64,000 bases of DNA, taken from positions 1-64,000 of IMG/VR virus record IMGVR_UViG_3300042869_000672. One strand, 5' to 3'. Numbering within the stretch: position 1 is the stretch's first letter; each line of letters opens with the position of its first letter. A program made the position numbers and the translations under genes. Origin of the DNA: a virus. The notes under the pieces are model-generated. The model was given only the letters and a program-made list of their open reading frames with translations, made no database searches and was not told where the DNA came from. Of the stretch, positions 16,543-24,898 are shown piece by piece.

Positions 16543-17027
16543 TGAAACAAGAACTAGATAAGTTGTTGTGTGAGAAGTATCCTAAGATGATGGTGAACCG
16601 CAACAAGAACATGCAGGAAACTTGTATGTGTTGGGGGTTCGAATGTGGCGATGGTTGGTTTAATATCCTAGATCAGCTTATGAGCAATATCCAACATCAT
16701 ATTGATTGGAATAATCAAAATTTTGACAAAGGTTACAAGCAATACAAACAAGTTGCGCAGGTAACTCTGGATCAGGTTAAGGAAAAGTTTGGTACACTAC
16801 GTTTTTACTACACAGGTGGTGATGACATTATTGACGGTATGGTACGTATGGCAGAAAGCATGAGTGGATGTACCTGTGAGGAATGTGGCAATATCGGAAA
16901 AAGTCGCGGCGGCGGTTGGATCCATACTTACTGTGATCCTTGCGAAGAAGCACGTGAACTAGCACGTAAAAAGGCAGCTGATGAATACGAATTTAAAAAA
17001 CTTCTCAAAGAAGGCAGTGAACAATGA
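16542..17027 (+). CDS. Zinc-finger-containing hypothetical protein
   Basis: 161 residues from the ATG at 16542, which shares a base with the previous stop; a GTG two codons earlier is possible. A CEECG ... YCDPCEE pattern at about 122-145 should bind one zinc ion. KEKFGTLRFYYTGG and MVRMAESMSG precede it. Similar proteins occur in other phages, without assigned role. A nucleic-acid-binding role is possible. Confidence 0.65.
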   Translation: MKQELDKLLCEKYPKMMVNRNKNMQETCMCWGFECGDGWFNILDQLMSNIQHHIDWNNQNFDKGYKQYKQVAQVTLDQVKEKFGTLRFYYTGGDDIIDGMVRMAESMSGCTCEECGNIGKSRGGGWIHTYCDPCEEARELARKKAADEYEFKKLLKEGSEQ

Positions 17028-17179
17028 AATGTACAACCTGTGGTCAAGCTATTTCAGAAACTTGTTCTTGGAACCAAGGACGATGCCCGCATCTGCCTAG
17101 TCTTGCAGAACAAATCATAAACAATCCCTACAAGGCACGTTTTCTTAATCTACTTAAATTTTTTAAAATCATAAAATGA
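17024..17179 (+). CDS. 51-residue zinc-ribbon-like protein
   Basis: A short gene starting in the previous stop (ATGA at 17024) and ending in the start of the next (ATGA at 17176). Cysteines at 3, 6, 14 and 21 (MKCTTCG ... ETCSWNQGRCPHLP) suggest a small zinc site. The C-terminal half is helical with Phe and Leu. Very similar short proteins are known to me from cyanophages, without function. Confidence 0.7.
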   Translation: MKCTTCGQAISETCSWNQGRCPHLPSLAEQIINNPYKARFLNLLKFFKIIK

Positions 17180-17703
17180 AAAGAAATTATTCCACTGGTA
17201 TAGAAACTGCTATAGAGTTTTTTACAGGCATTGAGATCGAAAAGACTCCTGCACATGGCATGAAAACACTGTTTGTTGTAGGAGTGCATGACGATCAAAT
17301 TATTACCACCATGGCCAAGAACAATGATTGCACACACATCTATTTTGGTGCTAATCAAAGTTTTAAAACCGATGGCGTTAATGATGCACACAATTGGCGC
17401 ATGTGGGAAGACATGATCTATGTCTGCTTGGAAGAGGGCTACTGGTGTACACTAGACTTAGATGTCAGTGAAGTTGAAGGACTTCTTGAAAGCGGGCTTG
17501 TTGAGAAACAGCAGTTTATTCCGCAGATTTCGGTTAAACTGCCCTATTTACAACAGCTGGGATATAATGCTACAATAAAGATAGACGACAAAGATTTTAA
17601 GGCAACAAATCCTGGAGTGTGGTGCCATAACCTCCATGACCTACTTGGTAGAGACAAGTTTACCAGTTGGGATCAATATGGCAAAGATGAGATTATAAAA
17701 TGA
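17176..17703 (+). CDS. Conserved hypothetical phage protein
   Basis: 175 residues. Features: FFTGIEIEKTPAHGMKTLFV near the N-terminus, THIYFGANQSF, and a C-terminal LGYNATIKIDDKDFKATNPG. The high aromatic content and regular alternation suggest an alpha/beta enzyme, possibly related to the 7-deazaguanine cluster around it, but no motif proves this. ATGA overlaps bind it to both neighbours. Confidence 0.65.
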   Translation: MKRNYSTGIETAIEFFTGIEIEKTPAHGMKTLFVVGVHDDQIITTMAKNNDCTHIYFGANQSFKTDGVNDAHNWRMWEDMIYVCLEEGYWCTLDLDVSEVEGLLESGLVEKQQFIPQISVKLPYLQQLGYNATIKIDDKDFKATNPGVWCHNLHDLLGRDKFTSWDQYGKDEIIK

Positions 17704-18080
17704 GTGGTGGATATGCAGTAGCATCAACAGCAAAGCAGAGACGGGTTCCGCGAATGACCGGCTCTAATCAAGTAAATCGTGCAAGACAATATATACAACA
17801 AAAACCTATGAAATTATCAATTAGAGAACGAATTCGAAACTGGCTGTTAAAAGACGTTGACGACGCCGAGCTAGTATACGCTGAGGATTGCGACGGCGTT
17901 GACCTACATTCTCAAGGTTTCCGTTTACAAGTTTATGGTGCTAGCGGTGGTACTATTGTAGAGACAACTAAGTACGACCAAAAGAAAGATGAGAATCGTC
18001 ACAGTCTATACGTGGTCACTGAAGACAAAGATCTCGGTCAAGAATTAGCAAAAATTATAACCATGGAGCAACTGCGATGA
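17700..18080 (+). CDS. Conserved hypothetical phage protein
   Basis: 126 residues. The N-terminal 35 residues are basic and likely disordered; the folded part starts at MKLSIRERIRNWLLKD (about 37). The C-terminal domain (GFRLQVYGASGGTIVETTKY ... LYVVTEDKDLGQELAKIITM) resembles a small protein common in marine T4-like phages. Function unknown. An internal ATG at about 17808 could be an alternative start. Confidence 0.6.
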   Translation: MSGGYAVASTAKQRRVPRMTGSNQVNRARQYIQQKPMKLSIRERIRNWLLKDVDDAELVYAEDCDGVDLHSQGFRLQVYGASGGTIVETTKYDQKKDENRHSLYVVTEDKDLGQELAKIITMEQLR

Positions 18081-18304
18081 AACATCCCAATCTAGATGTA
18101 AAAAAAATCACGATAAAAGAAACTGATGCATACAGAGTTCGTGTTGAAAGTTGGGAAAGTATAAGTCCACAAGGACTGTTTGCAGTAGATATCATTCAAG
18201 AATGTTTAGACACTGAGAAAAATATCACTGAATCCAGTACCTACAATTTTCACATGACTAGAGAAGAAATTAAAACGCTGTGCGAAGGACTGTTGTCATT
18301 ATGA
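18077..18304 (+). CDS. Small hypothetical protein
   Basis: 75 residues, coupled on both sides by ATGA. Alternating beta strands (TIKETDAYRVRVESWE) and a C-terminal helix. No family recognised. Confidence 0.5.
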   Translation: MKHPNLDVKKITIKETDAYRVRVESWESISPQGLFAVDIIQECLDTEKNITESSTYNFHMTREEIKTLCEGLLSL

Positions 18305-18690
18305 TTATCAAACAAGACATTAGACCCAACAAAATGATTTGGGTTACCTTTCAGAAAGAAGGTATGCACAAATATCCAGCGGCGCTGACAGACCCAGCAC
18401 TTGCTACAGGAGATGAATATGATGTAAGTTTCCTAGGCTATCCGCATCGGCATATCTTCCACTTTAAAGTTTGGATTGGTGTTACCCACGATGATCGAGA
18501 TATTGAGTTTATTCAGTTTAAACGATGGTTGCTAAATCTTTATAAAGATGCTACACTTAGTTTAGACTACAAGAGTTGTGAAATGATGTCAGGCGATTTG
18601 TATGACGTCATTAACAAAAAGTATCCAGGTCGTGAGGTTTGGATTGAGGTCTCCGAAGACGGAGAAAATGGTTCATTTATTAAGTACTAA
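18301..18690 (+). CDS. Hypothetical protein
   Basis: 129 residues from the ATG at 18301 in the previous stop; an earlier in-frame start at 18280 is not favoured. Rich in Tyr, Trp and Phe (HRHIFHFKVWIGVTHDDRDI). No motif recognised; compact alpha/beta appearance. Confidence 0.5.
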   Translation: MIIKQDIRPNKMIWVTFQKEGMHKYPAALTDPALATGDEYDVSFLGYPHRHIFHFKVWIGVTHDDRDIEFIQFKRWLLNLYKDATLSLDYKSCEMMSGDLYDVINKKYPGREVWIEVSEDGENGSFIKY

Positions 18691-18703
18691 AAGGAAAGCT
18701 ATA

Positions 18704-18961
18704 ATGGCTAAGAATTACAGAGATTATTCCTATTTTGAAAATCGTCCCGACGTTGTTCGGATCTTTGATGACTTGGATACATATCTAGATTGGTGTAGAT
18801 TAGAACTGCAACCATTTAATCCTGCAGATCTCTATAAGAGAGATTCTGTAACTTATCAGTCTTACCTGGCAAGTCGTCGTCCAGCAAGACGCCCATATTT
18901 AGGCAACAAGCCTCGTTGGGACAATAACGGTCGTCGCAATGAGCAGAATTTTTCTCGTTGA
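18704..18961 (+). CDS. Small hypothetical phage protein with basic tail
   Basis: 85 residues from the ATG at 18704, chosen because AAGGA precedes it by eight bases; a longer reading from 18602 lies inside the upstream gene. The first half (YSYFENRPDVVRIFDDLD) is conserved in T4-like marine phages as I recall. The end is Arg/Asn-rich (RRPARRPYLGNKPRW). It overlaps the glycosyltransferase gene by 23 bases. Confidence 0.6.
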   Translation: MAKNYRDYSYFENRPDVVRIFDDLDTYLDWCRLELQPFNPADLYKRDSVTYQSYLASRRPARRPYLGNKPRWDNNGRRNEQNFSR

Positions 18962-20042
18962 TCTAGAAGCAGTTGAGACAAGGTACACGGGTCAATGGAA
19001 GACTCATGTACCTGCACTCTTACGAAAGGCAGGACACAATGTCAACATTATATCAGGTCCTACGGACATTCCTAGTGCTACCACTCCTGGGGCATTTCTC
19101 AACTTTGGCGGCACTAATATCTACAAGGCTAGTCAAGTTGAGCAGATGGGCCGTTTATTTTGTTCCGGAGCAGTTAAGCCTGGCGATCATTTTTTGTTTA
19201 CTGACGCTTGGCATCCTGGTATCATAAACTTAAAGTATATGAGCGAGTTGCTGGGCATTCCAATAACAACACATGGCTTATGGCATGCTGGTTCATATGA
19301 TCCGCAAGACTTCCTAGGACGTCTTGTTGGCAACAAGCCTTGGGTGCGTAATGCAGAGAAATCGTTCTTTTCTGCCTTTGATCACAACTACTTTGCCACT
19401 GACTTTCATATTGAATTGTTTAATAGAGAATTACTGAACAATGGGCATACTGTAGAAAATCCTTGGTACGAGGAAGAACTTAAAGAAATACTTGCAGGCG
19501 AGTATCCTAAGTTTGTACGCACAGGTTGGCCTATGGAGTATATGCAGGACACTTTGCTAATGTATAAGAACATGAAGAAGCGTGATCTTATTCTATTCCC
19601 GCATCGTGTTGCTCCAGAGAAACAGGTTGAAATATTCCGTGATCTAAAACATCAGTTGCCGCAATATGAATTTGTTGTTTGTCAAGATCAACAGTTGACC
19701 AAAAATGAATATCACAATTTGTTAGGTGAAGCAAAAATGGTATTCAGTGCCAATCTACAAGAAACACTGGGTATCAGTTGGTACGAAGGTGCTATTGTGG
19801 ATGCTATTCCAATGGTGCCGGATCGCCTAAGCTATAGCGAAATGGCTCTTGATACATTTAAGTATCCTAGCAAATGGACTGAAAGTTTTGAAGCATATAC
19901 TGTATATCGTCCAGACATCTGTAAAACAATTATAGAACATATGGAAAATTACAGAACTCGTATATCTAGCCTAAATAAACAGGTAGATATACTAAAAGAA
20001 AACTTTTTTAGTTGCAATAAACTATTAGAGATGTTAAAATAA
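18939..20042 (+). CDS. GT-B fold glycosyltransferase
   Basis: 367 residues. The C-terminal half holds the sugar-nucleotide-binding part: LILFPHRVAPEKQVEIFRDL, then EAKMVFSANLQETLGISWYE (about 265-290), where the E-x7-E-like segment is typical of retaining GT4-like enzymes. The N-terminal half contains a Rossmann-like start and a HGLWHAGSYD segment. It could modify phage DNA bases, as T4 glucosyltransferases do, or the host surface; its place between modification genes fits the first but does not prove it. Confidence 0.75.
   Translation: MSRIFLVDLEAVETRYTGQWKTHVPALLRKAGHNVNIISGPTDIPSATTPGAFLNFGGTNIYKASQVEQMGRLFCSGAVKPGDHFLFTDAWHPGIINLKYMSELLGIPITTHGLWHAGSYDPQDFLGRLVGNKPWVRNAEKSFFSAFDHNYFATDFHIELFNRELLNNGHTVENPWYEEELKEILAGEYPKFVRTGWPMEYMQDTLLMYKNMKKRDLILFPHRVAPEKQVEIFRDLKHQLPQYEFVVCQDQQLTKNEYHNLLGEAKMVFSANLQETLGISWYEGAIVDAIPMVPDRLSYSEMALDTFKYPSKWTESFEAYTVYRPDICKTIIEHMENYRTRISSLNKQVDILKENFFSCNKLLEMLK
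20012..20040 (+). promoter_or_regulatory. Possible promoter of folE
   Basis: TTGCAA (20012-20017), a 17-bp spacer, TAAAAT (20035-20040), lying in the end of the glycosyltransferase gene. The predicted leader of about 38 bases contains a short hairpin (20050-20055 with 20062-20067) and GGAG before the TTG start. Confidence 0.35.
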
Positions 20043-20084
20043 TATAACAAATGTCATCCACGACATTAACTCGGAGAAATAAAA

Positions 20085-20828
20085 TTGACAAGTAAAGAAA
20101 CAGGCTTGGACGCAATGGCAGGCGATGGCGGATATGAAGAAGCATACCTATCAGATGTACTTCGCTTTAAAATGAAGCGTGAAGGAAAACGCTTTTGGGC
20201 AGGCGATAACATCAGCGACTATCTGTATGAAGGCGATATAGAACGACTAATTGACGAAGCAACGCCCGCATTTGAACAAGTGCTAGACAAGTTGCTCATT
20301 GATCGCGAGAACGATCCTAACAGTAAAGGTACAGCCCGTCGACTGGCTAAAATGTACTTCAATGAAATCATGGAAGGTAGATATCAAGCTGCTCCAGATT
20401 GTACTGCTTTTCCCAACGATAGTGAGGATAGATATGAGGGTATGTTGGTTGTTCGCAGTGAGCTTCGTAGCATGTGCAGTCACCATCACCAGCCTGTGGC
20501 TGGCGTCGCGTATATCGGTATCATCGCCGCACAAAAACTTATCGGCTTGTCAAAGTACACAAGAATAGCACAGTGGTGTGCTAGACGTGGTACTCTGCAA
20601 GAAGAACTATGTAACGACATTGCCCGTGAGATTAGCAAGGCAACTGATAGCGACAATGTAGCAGTCTATATACAGGCCACACATGGTTGCTGTGAGAATC
20701 GTGGCATCATGGCACACTCTAGTCTAACACAGACTACAGTACTTAAAGGTTCGTTTAAAGATGATCCTCACACAAAGAAAGAGTTTTTTGATAACATCAA
20801 ACTACAACAAGAGTTTGCACCACGATAA
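20085..20828 (+). CDS. folE: GTP cyclohydrolase I
   Basis: 247 residues with a TTG start at 20085 after GGAG; ATG at 20115 is an alternative. The zinc ligands are in place: Cys131 and His134 in MCSHHHQP, and Cys202 in HGCCENRG. LIGLSKYTRIAQWCARR is the conserved substrate-site segment. The enzyme converts GTP to dihydroneopterin triphosphate, the first step to both folate and 7-deazaguanines. With QueE and DpdA in the same region the second use is favoured. Confidence 0.92.
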   Translation: MTSKETGLDAMAGDGGYEEAYLSDVLRFKMKREGKRFWAGDNISDYLYEGDIERLIDEATPAFEQVLDKLLIDRENDPNSKGTARRLAKMYFNEIMEGRYQAAPDCTAFPNDSEDRYEGMLVVRSELRSMCSHHHQPVAGVAYIGIIAAQKLIGLSKYTRIAQWCARRGTLQEELCNDIAREISKATDSDNVAVYIQATHGCCENRGIMAHSSLTQTTVLKGSFKDDPHTKKEFFDNIKLQQEFAPR

Positions 20829-20836
20829 GGAATATC

Positions 20837-21340
20837 ATGAGCCAAGTATATGTAATTAAACCTCTAGAGAAGAAAAGCATTGTCTACCATGTAGAAATGT
20901 ATCGTAATAATCCAGACGGTAGCGTCGGTTGGTTTAACCTCGACGAAACATATCGTTGGGGGCAAGGCTTTGTAGAAGGCGACCTAGATTGCAATCTTCC
21001 TTGGGAAGGTGACGATGTTGCCTATGCCAGAGCAGATGTGGGCTGGGGTTGCGAGTTCGATGATAGTTGTAGCATCGAATTTGAATTCAGCGATGATATC
21101 GACGAGGCTGAACAAGAATCTATTCGTGAAGCCTATTACGAAGGCGGCGCTGGCTGGCTGTTTGACGGTGAGCATGAATGGCTGGAAGAAGACACTGCTG
21201 TACACATCATTGCGCCTTATCAGGTAGATCTGTGCGAAGATGATGGTACAGTCATTGAAGAAAATGTTAAACTTAAACCAAGGCCTGATCCAAGAACTTC
21301 TTGGCCGTGGAGTGTAGATAATCCTAAACCAGAAGAATAG
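20837..21340 (+). CDS. Acidic conserved phage protein
   Basis: 167 residues, very acidic, rich in Trp and Gly (GGAGWLFDGEHEWLEED). It has an AAGGA-like ribosome-binding site. Similar proteins occur in cyanophages (from memory). No catalytic motif; an acidic DNA-mimic role would be speculation. Confidence 0.6.
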   Translation: MSQVYVIKPLEKKSIVYHVEMYRNNPDGSVGWFNLDETYRWGQGFVEGDLDCNLPWEGDDVAYARADVGWGCEFDDSCSIEFEFSDDIDEAEQESIREAYYEGGAGWLFDGEHEWLEEDTAVHIIAPYQVDLCEDDGTVIEENVKLKPRPDPRTSWPWSVDNPKPEE

Positions 21341-21344
21341 CATT

Positions 21345-21563
21345 ATGACTACCGCAAAAGAACTAACCGATAATTTAATTAATCGTGCAAAAAACTTGCA
21401 GGAGTTTGTTGTAGAACGAGACTGGGATTTAATTCCCGCTGGTGTAATCAAATATAACATACAGCACACTGTGGGCCAACCTGCACGTATCTTTGTACAC
21501 GCAATGACACAACAAGAAGCAGAGCGTCAAGTAGATGATTGGTTTGGTGAAGGTGTAGAATGA
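21345..21563 (+). CDS. Small hypothetical protein
   Basis: 72 residues, helical N-terminus and a beta-hairpin-like middle (GVIKYNIQHTVGQPARIFVH). It overlaps the glycosylase gene by ATGA. No family recognised. Confidence 0.5.
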   Translation: MTTAKELTDNLINRAKNLQEFVVERDWDLIPAGVIKYNIQHTVGQPARIFVHAMTQQEAERQVDDWFGEGVE

Positions 21564-21979
21564 TTAAACCTCTACGTAATGACCTAATGGTACAACAACA
21601 GGTAGACGATGCTTGGCAGCATTTTGTCGGTGTAATCATGCTGAATCAAACTGGACGCAAAGCTGTAAAGACCACGCTACCAGAATTCCTATATTGGTTT
21701 CCTACAGCACTATCTTTGTTACACGCAGACGAAGAGTTTGTCAAAAGCATTATCCAACCCTTGGGAATGGTTAATGTTCGCTATAGTCGTTTGATTAGAA
21801 TGAGTCAAGACTATTTGACTTGGGACGGAAATGATGCTACAAAGTTATATGGCATTGGAAAATACGGCAGCGACAGCTATGAAATTTTTTACAAGAACAA
21901 TTATGGCGTAATGCCTACGGACAAAGAATTAATAAGATACCTCAAGGAAGAAGTTGAAAATGTTTTTGAAACTGCTTGA
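21560..21979 (+). CDS. MBD4-like HhH-GPD DNA glycosylase
   Basis: 139 residues, a single HhH-GPD domain. It follows the glycosylase domain of the eukaryotic MBD4 almost throughout: VIMLNQTGRKA (MBD4: LNRTSGKMA), IQPLGMVNVR (LLKPLGLYDLR), MSQDYLTWD, the helix-hairpin-helix LYGIGKYGSDSYEIF (LHGIGKYGNDSYRIF) and VMPTDKELIRYL, where Asp121 aligns with the catalytic Asp of MBD4 (VHPEDHKLNKY). The comparison is from memory. Such enzymes excise thymine or uracil from mismatches with G. It is monofunctional-looking and lacks an Fe-S cluster. Its place among DNA-modification genes is notable. Confidence 0.78.
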   Translation: MIKPLRNDLMVQQQVDDAWQHFVGVIMLNQTGRKAVKTTLPEFLYWFPTALSLLHADEEFVKSIIQPLGMVNVRYSRLIRMSQDYLTWDGNDATKLYGIGKYGSDSYEIFYKNNYGVMPTDKELIRYLKEEVENVFETA

Positions 21980-22412
21980 ACAGTTAGGTCGCAAACGTAT
22001 CATTTTTGATCGTGTTTGCAACGAGCCTTACCTAGAACGCTACTATGTGTTTTTAAAAGATCGAACGCACTTTCCATTCAACATATTCTTACACAAATTC
22101 CTAAAAGGTGATCCCGATGATGTACATGATCATCCGTGGCCTTACGCCACTCTAATTTTAAAAGGAGGTTACTACGAATACACTCCTAATTTTGAATATG
22201 GCAAAATGGTCGGAGAAACTAAGCATTGGCGCGGGCCTGGACACTTTCGAATCTGTAGTTCTAATAGCTATCATCGTATCGAATTAAAACAAGGAGTCAC
22301 TGCTTGGACTCTGTTCATGCCCGGCCCACACAAACGCGATTGGGGATTTTTAGTCAACAACAAATGGATTCAACACGAGCAGTATCTTAAGGAGCGTCAT
22401 GGAAAAGCGTAA
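21954..22412 (+). CDS. Cupin-like protein
   Basis: 152 residues; ATG at 21954, or at 21960 two codons later, within the glycosylase gene end. The segment DDVHDHPWPYATLILKGGYYEYTP (about 59-82) has the cupin motif 1 look with an HxH pair, and GPGHFRICSSNSYHRIEL resembles motif 2. Possible metal-binding oxygenase, isomerase or sugar-modifying enzyme; the substrate is unknown. Confidence 0.6.
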   Translation: MKMFLKLLEQLGRKRIIFDRVCNEPYLERYYVFLKDRTHFPFNIFLHKFLKGDPDDVHDHPWPYATLILKGGYYEYTPNFEYGKMVGETKHWRGPGHFRICSSNSYHRIELKQGVTAWTLFMPGPHKRDWGFLVNNKWIQHEQYLKERHGKA

Positions 22413-22944
22413 AGTAAGTTGGCAAGAGTTTCAAGGCCTAGTGGCAAAGATTTGTAGAGATATTTCTCTAAATAAATGGCGCCCAGATTACGTAGTAGGC
22501 ATTACCCGAGGCGGGCTATTGCCTGCTGTCATGATCAGTCAGTATTTTAATATTCCCTGCGAAACACTGAAAGTAAGTCTACGAGACAACGGCGGTGATC
22601 ATGCCACTGAAAGCAATCTTTGGATGTCTGAAGATGCATTCGGTTATCCTATATACGACCTTATGGTGTCAGGCGGTGAAAAAAAGAATATACTGGTAGT
22701 AGACGATATCAACGATACAGGTGCAACTATTAACTGGATTTTAAACGATTGGCAATCTGGATGTTTACCCGATGACGAAAGATGGCTTGACGAAATATGG
22801 AATCAAAATGTAAAGTTTGCCACAATATTCGATAACCTTGCCAGCGAGTCCAAAGTCAAAATGGACTATGTTGGGGAAGAGATCAACAAAGCAGAAAATC
22901 CTGTATGGATTGAATTTCCCTTTGAAGAGTGGTGGACTAAATGA
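22399..22944 (+). CDS. Type I phosphoribosyltransferase
   Basis: 181 residues. The PRPP-binding motif VVDDINDTGAT lies at about 100-110, and VVGITRGGLLPAV near 32 is the usual beta-strand/loop of hypoxanthine-type phosphoribosyltransferases. The enzyme probably salvages a purine, or acts on a 7-deazapurine. Overlaps both neighbours (ATGA to the HIT gene). Confidence 0.85.
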   Translation: MEKRKVSWQEFQGLVAKICRDISLNKWRPDYVVGITRGGLLPAVMISQYFNIPCETLKVSLRDNGGDHATESNLWMSEDAFGYPIYDLMVSGGEKKNILVVDDINDTGATINWILNDWQSGCLPDDERWLDEIWNQNVKFATIFDNLASESKVKMDYVGEEINKAENPVWIEFPFEEWWTK

Positions 22945-23321
22945 GAAAAGAAGATTACATACTAGCAGATGCAGAGAAGGAAGGTATTGCACCGTGGAAG
23001 GACTTGGTCCGGGAAGACTTCCATGTCAAGGTCTTTAAAGATAAGTACCCTGTATCCGAAGGTCATTTGTTGTTTGTGCCGCAGTATGCAGCCGATGGAG
23101 TGATTGTCGACTGCTTTAGTGATGCACTAACACACGGCAAAGATATGGTAGAGAAAGGTGAGTGGGATGGATTTAATATTGGAATCAATTGGGGTGAGGC
23201 AGCGGGTCAGACCGTAATGTACCCGCATATACATCTAATTCCAAGACGCAAAGGAGACATGGCGGATCCTCGTGGCGGTGTTAGACATGTTATTCCAGAA
23301 AAAGGAAATTATAAAAAATGA
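22941..23321 (+). CDS. HIT-family nucleotide hydrolase
   Basis: 126 residues. VSEGHLLFVP and QTVMYPHIHLIPRRKGD show the HIT fold. In the HxHxHxx triad the first His is replaced by Tyr; the middle (nucleophilic) and last His remain. The tail DPRGGVRHVIP is typical of the phage-type subgroup known to me. Substrates in the family are dinucleoside polyphosphates or AMP-conjugates. Confidence 0.85.
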   Translation: MRKEDYILADAEKEGIAPWKDLVREDFHVKVFKDKYPVSEGHLLFVPQYAADGVIVDCFSDALTHGKDMVEKGEWDGFNIGINWGEAAGQTVMYPHIHLIPRRKGDMADPRGGVRHVIPEKGNYKK

Positions 23322-24136
23322 GCAGAGCTTTATTCATAGGTGATAGTCAAACTTGTGGCTACTGGAGTCACCCGACTAAAGTAGGGCCGGGTAGTTATTC
23401 TTATTGGAACGACAACAACTATGCAGAAATCTACGGAGAAGATAATAACAAACCCGTAGCTATATATGCAATGGCAGGTGTTTGTAATCGAGTCTACACT
23501 GATTGGCTAGCTAACATGTTTAAAAAATATGATGATATAGACGAAGTGTTTATATGTCTAGCACCATTCAATAGATTTAGACTGGCTTTTGACGGTGAGT
23601 TGTCTGACGAAATTATACCCATTGACTACTTTACCGAAAAGATGAGTGCGTCCGATGGTGTCGTTGATAGGTATTGTGATCAAACTATACAAAATGAAAA
23701 AATACAACTATTTCAGAAATCACGCGATAAAGACTACAGTAATTTTCCCGGGCTAGATATTGACATGGGCAAAGGACTGGCATCACCAAATCTTCGTAAA
23801 AACACCTATATGGAAGTTAAGTTATTTTTTGAACTTAATACATTTTTAGAAAAACGTGATTTTTTACTAGATGTCTATGTATGGGATCGCATGTGTGCGG
23901 AACATGGTGCCAAACTTTATCTTTTTAATTTTACAGAACGATTAAAATTTCCTAGTAATTTTGAATATTATGGAAAATTAAACAATACTGTGATTGCTAC
24001 TAAAACCGTTGAAGCCTATCTCGCTGACAAACTAATAGACCATACAAAATTCTATCTAGAAGACAACGAACATTATAATCGTGAATATCACAAGTATATC
24101 TCGGATAAATATCTGCCCTGGTTAAAGACACAATGA
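23318..24136 (+). CDS. SGNH-like hydrolase
   Basis: 272 residues. The N-terminal FIGDSQTCG holds the GDS motif with the nucleophilic Ser. DNEHYN near the C-terminus (about 248-253) fits the catalytic Asp-x-x-His block. Family members cleave esters, often acetyl or lipid groups on glycans. The substrate is unknown. It overlaps the next SGNH-like gene by ATGA, suggesting a pair. Confidence 0.65.
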   Translation: MSRALFIGDSQTCGYWSHPTKVGPGSYSYWNDNNYAEIYGEDNNKPVAIYAMAGVCNRVYTDWLANMFKKYDDIDEVFICLAPFNRFRLAFDGELSDEIIPIDYFTEKMSASDGVVDRYCDQTIQNEKIQLFQKSRDKDYSNFPGLDIDMGKGLASPNLRKNTYMEVKLFFELNTFLEKRDFLLDVYVWDRMCAEHGAKLYLFNFTERLKFPSNFEYYGKLNNTVIATKTVEAYLADKLIDHTKFYLEDNEHYNREYHKYISDKYLPWLKTQ

Positions 24137-24708
24137 AAATATTGATTGCGGGAGACAGTTTTGCTACTGTATGGCCGAATGCCGAGTTGGGTTGGCCTAC
24201 ACTGCTCGCTGCAAAATACAATGTGGTTAATCTAGCACAGGCGGGCATAGGAGAATACAAGATTCTAAAACAAATCGAATCTCAGCATGTTGCAAGTTTT
24301 GACATGGTGATTGTGAGTCATACCAGTCCCAGTCGACTGCATACCCCGCAACATCCCATACATAAACAAGGGCTGCATAAAGATTGTGATTTGATTTTAA
24401 ATGATCTGCTCGATAGGTCTTCATTTAGAAATCCCAGTCTTAAGGCCGCACAAGAATATTTCAAATATCATTATGATGATCAATATCAAATAGACATTTA
24501 TAATTTAATTAGAAAACAGATCAAACTGTTGATCACTGTGCCATATATCAGCATGAGTCATATTGATATTGTTAATCAACTTGCAGTAGAAAACAATCAT
24601 ATTGATTTTAGTGGCCTTTGGTCTAAGGAGCGAGGAAATATAAATCATTATACCATTGAAGGCAATTCTAAAATATTTGAAACATTAAAGGACATCATCA
24701 GTGCATGA
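24133..24708 (+). CDS. SGNH-like hydrolase
   Basis: 191 residues. IAGDSFATVWP contains the GDSF motif, AQAGIGEY is the Gly block, and the C-terminal NINHYTIEGNSKI may give the catalytic His. It is shorter than the preceding gene and divergent from it. Confidence 0.65.
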   Translation: MKILIAGDSFATVWPNAELGWPTLLAAKYNVVNLAQAGIGEYKILKQIESQHVASFDMVIVSHTSPSRLHTPQHPIHKQGLHKDCDLILNDLLDRSSFRNPSLKAAQEYFKYHYDDQYQIDIYNLIRKQIKLLITVPYISMSHIDIVNQLAVENNHIDFSGLWSKERGNINHYTIEGNSKIFETLKDIISA

Positions 24709-24898
24709 AATTCTGGTTCCGTGGAATAAAGAACAAACTGGGTTTTGGTGGAATGAAACTTGTGCTATGGTATTGGAACACTTTGGCCTGCCAGGCGATC
24801 GATATACCAGTCATCCAGAGACCGATCAGATGACATTTAAATTTCATAACGAACACGATGCTATGATGTGCAAAATATTGTTAAGCGACAGAATATGA
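24701..24898 (+). CDS. Small conserved phage protein
   Basis: 65 residues with a GTG start at 24701. MHEILVPWNKEQTGFWWNET and MTFKFHNEHDAMMCKILLSD resemble a small cyanophage protein (from memory). An ATG at 24705 opens a different 42-codon frame with an ATGA junction, but its product shows no resemblance to anything. Function unknown. Confidence 0.6.
   Translation: MHEILVPWNKEQTGFWWNETCAMVLEHFGLPGDRYTSHPETDQMTFKFHNEHDAMMCKILLSDRI

Noticed and set aside
21954-22412. QueD (6-carboxytetrahydropterin synthase) as the identity of the cupin-like gene
   Set aside because: QueD should show a Cys-x3-His-x-His motif; here the HDHP block and the overall pattern fit a cupin instead. No other gene in the window fits QueD or QueC.
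24705-24833. Alternative 42-codon frame with ATGA junction
   Set aside because: The GTG-started frame at 24701 looks like a known cyanophage protein; the alternative product resembles nothing.
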